Positions 55,672 to 64,000 of a stretch of DNA of 64,000 nt are shown here, piece by piece. This DNA comes from Actinomadura sp. 6K520 (GTDB lineage Bacteria > Actinomycetota > Actinomycetes > Streptosporangiales > Streptosporangiaceae). Below the pieces are notes generated by a model. It saw only the letters and a list, made by a program, of their open reading frames with translations, searched no databases and was not told the DNA's origin. The stretch spans positions 1-64,000 of the forward strand of contig NZ_SMLC01000007.1 in assembly GCF_004349245.1 (NCBI RefSeq). Direction: 5' to 3'. The number at the start of each line of letters is the position of its first letter. Position 1 is the first letter of the stretch. Position numbers and translations under genes: made by a program.

Positions 55672-55715
55672 GCGCCGACGGGCAGGACCGCGAAAACGGT
55701 CCTGCCCGTCGGCGC
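55672..55715. terminator. exceptional 19-bp perfect hairpin
   Basis: GCGCCGACGGGCAGGACCG and its exact reverse complement are separated by only CGAAAA. Stem perfection and the tight A-rich loop indicate a strong intrinsic terminator. It now stands in a gene-poor stretch between the sigma relic and the palindromes, so its parent gene may be lost. Confidence 0.8.
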
Positions 55716-55939
55716 GACCACGGCGAAAACCCTGATCGGGCCGATCGTTCGGTGGACGGTGGCTCGTGGGACGGTGCGCAGGTCGCGGCGGCGGACGTCG
55801 ATGTAGGTCGCGGTGAGCAGCCCGGCGGAGAGGATGTCGCACCAGCTGAGGCGCACCGCCCGGAAAGCCGCACGGTTCAGGCCGGCGTAGCCGGAGAGTG
55901 AGCCGAAAGAGTTGTTCAAGGGGCTTCCCGCCCCACGGG

Positions 55940-55981
55940 TGTGGCCACAGCCGTAGGGCGGCCGCGTAGGGTGTGGCCACA
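55940..55981. promoter_or_regulatory. twin TGTGGCCACA operators
   Basis: Two perfect 10-bp palindromes TGTGGCCACA lie at 55940-55949 and 55972-55981, centres 32 bp apart, i.e. about three helical turns. They are 27 bp before the start of the 99-aa gene and would put two dimers on one face of the DNA over the promoter. Confidence 0.65.
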
Positions 55982-56007
55982 CCACTGCAGCGAGAGGCAC
56001 CGGCCCC

Positions 56008-56307
56008 ATGAGGCTCGAACTCACCAACTACGAAGCCCTGCACGCTTGGGGCGTCGTCAACAACAGTGCCGGTTGGCATGCTCAGCGCAACCGCAAGCCC
56101 CCCGCGGCCGAACAGGCAGTCGGAGACATCCTCTTCACGGCATACGACTGCCGGACCAACACCACGACCACGGTTGAGCTCAGCGACGACGAGTGTGCGA
56201 GCCTCGCCGAGCTGGTCAGCGAACACATCGCGGCGTGGGTGAAGCGCGGCCAAGAAAACGCCGCAACACCCCACCTGCGCTCGCTACTCATGAAGCTGGA
56301 CGGCTGA
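56008..56307 (+). CDS. 99-aa hypothetical protein of a two-gene operon
   Basis: The protein starts at ATG 56008 after GAGAGGCACCGGCCCC. It is soluble and mostly helical, with YEALHAWGVVNNSAGWHAQRN, AEQAVGDILFTAYDC and LSDDECASLAELVSEHIAAW. I recognise no enzymatic motif. The stop is one base before the ATG of the 57-aa gene. Similar small paired genes occur in actinomycete accessory regions; their function is unknown. Confidence 0.75.
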   Translation: MRLELTNYEALHAWGVVNNSAGWHAQRNRKPPAAEQAVGDILFTAYDCRTNTTTTVELSDDECASLAELVSEHIAAWVKRGQENAATPHLRSLLMKLDG

Positions 56308-56308
56308 C

Positions 56309-56482
56309 ATGCCTACACCAGGCAGCCCACAACGAAAGTTCCGCCTCGCCGACGATGCCTTGTGGGCCGAGTACGGCCAGGCGTGCCGTGACATCAACGG
56401 CAGCGCGGACCGCAGCGACGACATCCGCAAACACGTCAAGGCCGTCGTCGCCGAATGGAAGAAGCGACACGAGGAGAACTGA
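56309..56482 (+). CDS. 57-aa small basic protein
   Basis: The gene starts at ATG 56309, one base after the upstream stop, and reads MPTPGSPQRKFRLADDALW, then SADRSDDIRKHVKAVVAEWKKRHEEN. The RKFRLADD strand followed by two helices resembles a ribbon-helix-helix DNA-binding protein. It could bind the twin palindromes upstream (inference). Confidence 0.7.
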   Translation: MPTPGSPQRKFRLADDALWAEYGQACRDINGSADRSDDIRKHVKAVVAEWKKRHEEN

Positions 56483-56597
56483 TTTTCCGAAGGGTGTAAC
56501 TCGTTTCTTCAAGCAGGGGCTGGGCTCGGCTCATGTCCGCCTTGCGTGCCCTGCCAGTACACGACACCGCGAATCGGTAGGCACTCAGGCGTCCAGG

Positions 56598-56890
56598 GTC
56601 TTGTCGCGGATCGCCCTGGGGTCCCTGGGCGTCGCGCGGCTGATGCGGTTCGCGCCCCGGTCGGTGATGGTCGGGTTCGTCAACGCCCTGGCCATCCTGA
56701 TCTTCATGGCGCAGGTGCCCGAGCTGCGCGACGTGCCCTGGCCGGTCTACCCGCTGGTCGCCGCAGCGCTCGCGCTGATGGTGCTGATCCCGAGGATCAC
56801 CAAGGCGATCCCGGCCCCGCTCGTGTCCATCGTCGCCCTGACGGCCCTGCCCGTCGGCGCCGGCATCGCCAGCAAGGCCGGCCGAGGAGG
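56598..56890 (+). pseudogene. SulP-family anion transporter, internal fragment
   Basis: About 95 codons encode the middle of a SulP permease: LMRFAPRSVMVGFVNALAILIFMAQVP, WPVYPLVAAALALMVLIPRITKA and PAPLVSIVALTALPVG. The family-defining start, the remaining TMs and the STAS domain are absent. Sequence to 57045 continues as non-coding debris. It ends beside a glutaminase carrying its own STAS domain. Confidence 0.8.
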
Positions 56891-57045
56891 CGCCGGTGTC
56901 GGGCCAGGCGGTAGCGGTCGTCGGAGGCATGGGCGGGCGCCGCGGCAACCAGCGCATGGCCGTCGCCCCCGTCCGAGCGCCGGGGACCTGTTGTCCCCTT
57001 CGCATCCATGGCTGGGCTCACGTGCGCGGACGAGTATGCGGTCGG

Positions 57046-58332
57046 TCATCCTCCACGACAGCGCACGAACTCCTCCACCGTGCGGACGGTGACAACCCGG
57101 CCGCCGTCGCCGGGATCGGGATCGGGCACCACCGCTTCCGGGTCGACCAGATACACCTCGTGGCCGTCGAGGGTGAGCCGCCGCACGACCTCCAGCAGCA
57201 TTCTGCGGGCCACATCGTCGATGGAGTGGACGTGTGTGAGGTCCAGAGCCATCCCGGGCTCACTGGGCGCGATGGACACGATTTCGCGCACGAGCCGCTC
57301 TGCACCCGCGAAGCGGATCGCGCCCTGGAGTTCCACAACCCTCCCCGCGGCTGCCCCCGTGCCCACTACGCGTGTACCGCGTACGACCGCGCGTGCCGGT
57401 GCCGGGACCTCCATCAGATGCAACCCCATGTCGGAGGAGAAGCGTTCGAAGAGCGAGACCCCGCGGACACTGTTTCCGTGTGAGTCGAGCCGTGGGGAGA
57501 ACGTGGCTATACCGACCTGCCCCGGAAGCGACCCAATCAGCCCTCCGGCCACACCGCTCTTGGCGGGGATGCCTACTTGGGTCGCCCAGTCTCCGGCGGA
57601 GTCGTACATCCCGCAGGTGGACATCACGCTCAGGACCTGCCGCACCACCGGGCCCGGCACCACCTGCTGTCCGGAGACCGGGTGGACGCCGTTGTTGGCC
57701 AAGGTCGCTGCCATCACAGCGAGGTCGCGCACGGTGACCAGGACTGAACACTGCCGGGTGTAGCCCTCGACCACTGTTGCGGGGTCCTGGGTGAGGATGT
57801 CGTGGGTTCGGAGCATATGCGCGATCGCGAGGTTGCGATGGGCGTGTGCCATCTCCGAGGTGTACACCGACTCATCGGTCTCCAGGCTGCGCCCGGCGAA
57901 TGCGGACAGCCCTTCGATCATCCGTTGCAGACGGACGTCGGCTCCCATCTGCTCGGTACCGACGAGGGAGTGCGCGGCGATCGCGCCCGCGTTGATCATT
58001 GGATTGAGCGGGCGGCCGGTCCCTGGTTCCAGCGAGATCTCGTTGAAGGCCTCTCCCGATGGTTCGACCCCGATCTTGTCCAGCACGGTGTCGAAACCGC
58101 GGTCTGCCAGCGCGAGCGCGTAGGCGAACGGCTTGGAGATCGATTGGATGCTGAACGCCTGATCGACGTCGCCGGCGGCGTAGACCGCGCCGTCCACCAT
58201 CGCGAAGGCCACACCCAGTCGCTCCGGGTCGGCTGCTGCGAGCTCGGGGATGTAGTCCGCGGGCGCGCCGGAGCTGTCGGGTTCGACGGCCTCGCACACC
58301 TCAGCGAGATAGTCGGGTATAGGTGATCGCAT
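57046..58332 (-). CDS. glsA: glutaminase A with C-terminal STAS domain
   Basis: From ATG 58332 (RBS GAGGAG) the 428-aa enzyme has the serine-dependent beta-lactamase-like glutaminase fold: S64-x-x-K67 (QSISKPF), EPSGEAFNEISLE, PLNPMINAGAIAAHSL, YTRQCSVLVTVRDLAVMAATLANNG and KSGVAGGLIGSLPGQVGIATFSPRLD. Residues ~335-425 are a STAS domain (VVELQGAIRFAGAERLV, VHSIDDVARRMLLEV), as in human-type SulP and anti-sigma antagonists. It hydrolyses L-glutamine to glutamate and ammonia. A relic of a second copy is at 9064-9207. Both copies lie downstream of a kinase/ABC module. Confidence 0.95.
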   Translation of the reverse strand: MRSPIPDYLAEVCEAVEPDSSGAPADYIPELAAADPERLGVAFAMVDGAVYAAGDVDQAFSIQSISKPFAYALALADRGFDTVLDKIGVEPSGEAFNEISLEPGTGRPLNPMINAGAIAAHSLVGTEQMGADVRLQRMIEGLSAFAGRSLETDESVYTSEMAHAHRNLAIAHMLRTHDILTQDPATVVEGYTRQCSVLVTVRDLAVMAATLANNGVHPVSGQQVVPGPVVRQVLSVMSTCGMYDSAGDWATQVGIPAKSGVAGGLIGSLPGQVGIATFSPRLDSHGNSVRGVSLFERFSSDMGLHLMEVPAPARAVVRGTRVVGTGAAAGRVVELQGAIRFAGAERLVREIVSIAPSEPGMALDLTHVHSIDDVARRMLLEVVRRLTLDGHEVYLVDPEAVVPDPDPGDGGRVVTVRTVEEFVRCRGG

Positions 58333-58721
58333 ACCGCGCTCCTCGGGATCAGGACCCGACGACGCGTGAGCGGCCTCCGCAGCGGCGGCCGTCCCTCTGC
58401 ACGTCACGGTCCGATGTCGACAAACTCAGAGGCCGAGGCTGAGCGGCCTCGGCGGTGAGGCAAGCCATTTCGAGACAGCCCGGCTCTGTTGCCATAGCAC
58501 CTTTCACGGCACTCGGCCGCCAGGCCGGCCGGGCCCCGTTCTCCTACTTCATCAGCACCGGGTGGCCCCTGGCGATCGAGACCCGGTCGCACACGTCGAT
58601 CATCTCGATCGTGTCGTCGCCGAGTCCGGTCTCGTGTGCTGCGATTCGGGAAGCCGCTGCCGCCTTGACGGCCGCCCTGTGCACCTTGGGGTGTCCTGGG
58701 CGATGTAGGGACGCTCCGCGT
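58333..58721. other. 389-bp gap with a short coding relic
   Basis: On the minus strand 58690-58544 a ~45-codon stretch (AAVKAAAASRIAAHETGLGDD, IEMIDVCDRVSIARGHPVLMK) ends at a stop. It looks like the C-terminus of a lost gene that I cannot identify. Nothing else is recognised. Confidence 0.45.
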
Positions 58722-59114
58722 TCACGCCCCACCCTCGATCGCCTGCTTGACGGTCGTGAGGTCGGCCGGTCTCGGCCGGCGGAACCGTCCGCCATCGGCC
58801 TTGTAGTCCTCGCCGTGCTTGTCCAGGTGCTTGCTGAAGAGCGGGCACACGGGCACGACGATGCGGCCCTTGCGGATGCTGTCCGCCAGCGCCTCGCGGA
58901 CGAGAAGTCCCGCCAGGCCACGACCGCCGAACTCCTCGGCGATCTCGGTGTGGAAGAAGATGCGCTCGCCGCCGGCCTCCGGCGGGTCGACGAAGTCCGC
59001 ACGGCCGGCGAACGTTCCGTCGTCCAGGCGCACGGTGTAGGCGCTGATGGCGCGTGTCTCGTCGAGCGCGATATGTACGGGGGCGCCGGTTCTGTCGGTC
59101 CGTAGTTCGGTCAC
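58722..59114 (-). CDS. GNAT-like N-acetyltransferase (YjdJ/COG2388 type)
   Basis: The 130-aa protein has YTVRLDDGTFAGRADFVD, FFHTEIAEEFGGRGLAGLLVREAL (acetyl-CoA loop GGRGLAG) and VPVCPLFSKHLDKHGEDY. It is the same family as the island protein at 21711-22025. It lies about 90 bp downstream of the pirin ORF and is probably in the same operon. Confidence 0.87.
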   Translation of the reverse strand: MTELRTDRTGAPVHIALDETRAISAYTVRLDDGTFAGRADFVDPPEAGGERIFFHTEIAEEFGGRGLAGLLVREALADSIRKGRIVVPVCPLFSKHLDKHGEDYKADGGRFRRPRPADLTTVKQAIEGGA

Positions 59115-59207
59115 TTCGGGTACCTCTCTGGGGCTTGGTGTCCAACTCGGTGGGGGCGGGCACAGTGGTTCGCGGGGACGAGGCGGGGCAAGCGCCAGCC
59201 GGGTCGG

Positions 59208-61280
<2,073 letters not shown>

Positions 61281-61363
61281 CAGCCCTTCTCCGCCGTCCG
61301 ATAGAGATCGTGATGGTGATCGTGTCGCCGAGACCGGCTGAGCTCCTCCGGTGCACGTCAGGC

Positions 61364-61699
61364 TCATCGGCGCGGCTCCCAGCGCGATGTAGCCGAGGCT
61401 GCCGAGTTCGGAGAACACCTCGGGGTGAGCACGATCGTGGACCCCTCGTCGCGCAGCCTGTCGACAGCGGCCCAGAGGGCGTCGCGGGACTGGATGTCCA
61501 GCCCGGTGGTGGGCTCGTCAAGGATGAGTGGCTCGGGCCCGCCGTACACGGCGGCGGCGGACGTCTTGCCGGCTCCGTTCGTGCCCAGCAACGCGTGGAA
61601 CTCGCAGCGCTGCACGTGGAAGGACAGGTCACGGACGGCGGCGAAGTCATCGCAGGTCACGTTCAGACGTTCGACGTCGATGACGGGAGTGGCCGGCAT
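61364..61699 (-). pseudogene. collapsed ABC transporter gene (ATPase N-terminus + permease scraps)
   Basis: From ATG 61699 (RBS GGAAGG) the ORF begins like DrrA (VIDVERLNVTCDDFAAVRDL, LLGTNGAGKTS). It then jumps over ~80 residues, losing the signature motif, to YGGPEPLILDEPTTGLDIQSRDAL and STIVLT. The last ~20 codons match permease sequence (the out-of-frame SLGYIA piece and the C-terminal RWEPRR). At least two deletions fused the former two ABC genes. The kinase start lies 84 bp on, as expected from the intact operon at 12.5-14.2 kb. Confidence 0.85.
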
Positions 61700-61794
61700 G
61701 GTGTTTCCTTCCGTGTTCACGAGCCGGTGGCGTCACGAGTCAGGCCCGGGCCGAGAAGGTTCTGCTGACCCGGTCAACGCTGGTTCGTGCCGTG

Positions 61795-61853
61795 TCATCA
61801 GAGTCGCGCCGGGCACGGTGCCCTCGCGTCGGTGGAAGCCCCGATGTCTTTCG
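61795..61853. promoter_or_regulatory. conserved intergenic block, copy C (ABC relic / LuxR-3)
   Basis: TCATCAGAGTCGCGCC, CTCGCGTCGGTG (61823-61834) and GATGTCTT align with copy A across the whole length with one gap. It is 126 bp from the ABC relic start and 117 bp before LuxR-3, matching copy A's 116 bp. A TAGGT-N7-ACCTA inverted repeat follows at 61906-61922. Confidence 0.65.
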
Positions 61854-61950
61854 CCGGTCATCACGCCCGTATTCCGAGCCCTGGCCTGGCGTGCTGTGGT
61901 TCGCATAGGTAAGAATCACCTAATTCGGTGCGCGCTCGAAGGGAGCGGAG

Positions 61951-64000
61951 CTGACGGACCTCTTGGGCCGGCGTGCGGAGCGCGAGGCGGTCGAACAACT
62001 GCTGACGCAGGCACGGGCCGGACGCAGCGGGACGCTTGTGCTGCGCGGGGAAGCCGGCATCGGGAAGACCGCCCTGCTCGAGTACGCCCGCGAGACCGCG
62101 GCCCCCTCGGACTTCCGGGTGGAGAGCTCGGTCGGAGCCGAGTCCGAGACGCAGTTCGTGTTCGCGGGCCTGCACCAGCTGTGCGCGCCGCTGCTGGGCC
62201 GCGCGGACGCGCTGCCCGACCCGCAGCAGGCCGCCCTGGGCGTGGCGTTCGGACTGAGAGCCGGTACCGCGCCGGACCGCTTCCTGGTCGGGCTGGCCGT
62301 CCTCAACCTGCTGGCCGAGGTCGCCGAGGAGGGGCCTCTGCTGTGCCTCGTCGACGATGCGCAGTGGCTGGACGAAGCGTCCGCTCAGGTCCTGGCTTTC
62401 GTGGCACGGCGGGTGGAGGCCGAGCGGGTGGCGTTGGTGGTCGCGGTGCGCGACCCCGGCGAGGGTGACGTCGAGCAGTTCGCCGGGTTGCCGGAACTGC
62501 GCCTGGACAGGCTCGGGGAGACCGACGCCCGGGCGTTGATGACCGCCGGCGTGCACACACCGCTGGATGACGCCGTGCGCGAGCGTGTCCTCGCCGAGGC
62601 GCGCGGCAACCCGTTGGCGCTGCTGGAACTGCCCCGAGGGGCACCCCCGGCGAAGCTGGCCGGAGGGTTCGAGCTGCCGGCTGTGCTGAGCGTTCCCCGC
62701 CGCATCGAGGACGGCTTCCAACGCCGATCGGCCGGCCTGCCCGCCGAGGCGCGGCTGCTGTTGCTGGTCGCGGCGGCCGATCCGACCGGCGATACGGCGC
62801 TGCTGTGGCGCGCCGCGGCACGGCTGGGGATCGACCCCGAGGCGGCCGCGCCGGCGGAAGCGGCCGGGCTTCTCCAGATCGACACCCTGGTGCGGTTTCG
62901 TCACCCGCTGGTGCGTTCGGCGGTCTACCTGGCGGCCACGCCCCCGGACCTGCGTCGTGTGCACGGCGCACTGGCCGCCGCCACCGACCCGGTGTCCGAC
63001 CCCGACCGGCGCGCCTGGCACCACGCACAGGCGGTGCTGGGCACCGACGAGCAAGCCGCCGCGGAGCTGGAGCGCTCTGCCGGCCGGGCCCGTGCCCGCG
63101 GCGGGTTGGCCGCTGCGGCCGCGTTCCTGCAGCACGCGGCCGAGCTGACCCCCGATCCCGCCGCCCGTGCGACACGGGCACTCCAAGCCGCGCACGCCAA
63201 GCACGACGCCGGCGCATCCGAGGCCGCCCTGAAACTGCTGGCGGTCGCCGCGACCGGGCCACTGGACGCCCTGCAACAGGCGCGGCTCAAGTTGCTACGC
63301 GCCCAGATCGCGTTCCACCTGACGCGAGGCAGCGACATTCCGGGGATGCTGCTCGACGCCGCCAGGACACTCGCCCCCCTGGACCCGACGCTGGCCCGCG
63401 AAACCTACCTGCACGCGCTTGATGCCGCGATCCACGCCGGTCACCTCGCCCGCGGCTGCGGGCTCCTTGAGGCGGCCGAAGCCGCCCACGACGCGCCCTC
63501 ACCACCGACGCCGCCGCGGCCGGTCGATCTGCTGCTGGACGGGCTGGCCACGAGGTTCACGCAAGGGTTCGAGGCGAGTGTTCCCACCCTGCAGCGGTCA
63601 CTGGCGATACTTCTCGACCACGAATCCCGAGTCGTCGACGACGACCGCCGCTGGCTGTGGCTGGCCTGCCATGTCGCGTCGATGCTGTGGGATGACGAGG
63701 CACTCTACGTACTGGCCTGCCGCGCGGTCCGGCTCGCCCGTGAGGCCGGCGCGCTGTCCACGCTGCCCGCCGCGCTCAACGCCGTCGCCTCGATACTCGT
63801 GCTCACCGGTGAGCTCGCCCGTGCCGCCGAGCTGGCCGCCGAGGAGGCCGCGATCACGCAGGCGACCGGTGCCCCGCCGCTGCCGAACGCCCGGCTCATG
63901 CTGGCTGCCTGGCGTGGCCAACAGCCCGAAACGCTGGAACTGTACGCAGCCATGGTCAACGAGGCGACGGAGCGGGGTGAGGGCGCAACGGTCAATCTGG
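61951..64000 (+). CDS. LuxR-family ATP-binding (LAL) regulator, runs off the window (LuxR-3)
   Basis: The frame is open from the in-frame TAA at 61921 to the end of the window (683 codons). The best start is CTG 61951, six bases after AAGGGAG; no ATG or GTG fits, and homologous starts at 14376 and 17639 align two codons later. Residues ~5-25 give LLGRRAEREAVEQLL, then GEAGIGKTALLEYA (Walker A, ~33), LLCLVDDAQWLDEAS (Walker B, ~133), ARGNPLALLELPRG (~215) and a long TPR-like solenoid. The LuxR HTH must lie beyond 64000. It is the undamaged relative of LuxR-1 and LuxR-2 and probably controls the leftward kinase-pirin operon. Confidence 0.9.
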   Translation, partial: MTDLLGRRAEREAVEQLLTQARAGRSGTLVLRGEAGIGKTALLEYARETAAPSDFRVESSVGAESETQFVFAGLHQLCAPLLGRADALPDPQQAALGVAFGLRAGTAPDRFLVGLAVLNLLAEVAEEGPLLCLVDDAQWLDEASAQVLAFVARRVEAERVALVVAVRDPGEGDVEQFAGLPELRLDRLGETDARALMTAGVHTPLDDAVRERVLAEARGNPLALLELPRGAPPAKLAGGFELPAVLSVPRRIEDGFQRRSAGLPAEARLLLLVAAADPTGDTALLWRAAARLGIDPEAAAPAEAAGLLQIDTLVRFRHPLVRSAVYLAATPPDLRRVHGALAAATDPVSDPDRRAWHHAQAVLGTDEQAAAELERSAGRARARGGLAAAAAFLQHAAELTPDPAARATRALQAAHAKHDAGASEAALKLLAVAATGPLDALQQARLKLLRAQIAFHLTRGSDIPGMLLDAARTLAPLDPTLARETYLHALDAAIHAGHLARGCGLLEAAEAAHDAPSPPTPPRPVDLLLDGLATRFTQGFEASVPTLQRSLAILLDHESRVVDDDRRWLWLACHVASMLWDDEALYVLACRAVRLAREAGALSTLPAALNAVASILVLTGELARAAELAAEEAAITQATGAPPLPNARLMLAAWRGQQPETLELYAAMVNEATERGEGATVNL

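Overview
The window is high-GC actinomycete DNA. Evidence: strong GC3 bias, GTG/TTG/CTG starts, SARP, XRE-DUF5753/DUF397 and large ATP-binding LuxR regulators, 14-TM drug exporters and a two-gene pntA/pntB. A Streptosporangiales-like organism (Actinomadura/Nonomuraea type) is plausible, but this is inference only.

Layout. A tRNA-Lys(UUU) gene (52-124) is the integration site of a ~40.4 kb island. A 47-bp perfect direct repeat of the tRNA 3' end lies at 79-125 (attL) and 40422-40468 (attR), and a complete tyrosine integrase (181-1707) sits just inside attL. I see no relaxase, FtsK/TraB-type translocase, replication initiator or excisionase, so the island looks non-self-transmissible. Its left 9 kb is a graveyard of IS relics (IS5-, IS110-, IS3- and IS30-like) and a second integrase relic. 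A SUKH immunity-like gene and an intact DUF262-DUF1524 nuclease (GmrSD/type IV restriction-like), fused to an alkyltransferase-like domain, sit among these relics.

The centre (9-26 kb) carries repeated regulatory-metabolic modules. A minus-strand effector operon (ABC exporter + Ser/Thr kinase + hydrolases; or an MFS exporter; or GNAT + flavodoxin + SDR) faces rightward genes across a conserved intergenic block of about 60 bp. In two modules the rightward gene is a decayed LuxR/LAL regulator. In the third it is a decayed flavin monooxygenase plus MarR. The right part (26.7-36 kb) holds a complete IS, a compact SARP-STAND ATPase-TPR operon and an XRE/DUF397 pair, which together look like a defence or conflict-type block. 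A decayed IS-interrupted gene and a low-GC orphan gene follow before attR.

Right of attR (40.5-64 kb): pntA-pntB (proton-translocating transhydrogenase); a LysR-controlled CaiB/BaiF CoA-transferase + MatC/SLC13-type carboxylate transporter locus; a secreted CE1 esterase with a C-terminal CBM2; MarR; WrbA + MFS exporter with a divergent TetR and a clear operator; SDR/LysR; a small two-gene operon behind twin palindromes; and glutaminase-STAS. The window then ends in a second, cross-island version of the module: GNAT, a Ser/Thr kinase-pirin fused ORF, a collapsed ABC gene, the same intergenic block and a LuxR/LAL regulator running off the end. Both versions keep the order glutaminase - cargo - kinase - ABC - block - LuxR, but one glutaminase, one ABC unit and two LuxR genes are decayed. 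This points to duplication or convergent capture of the same module on both sides of attR, followed by loss.
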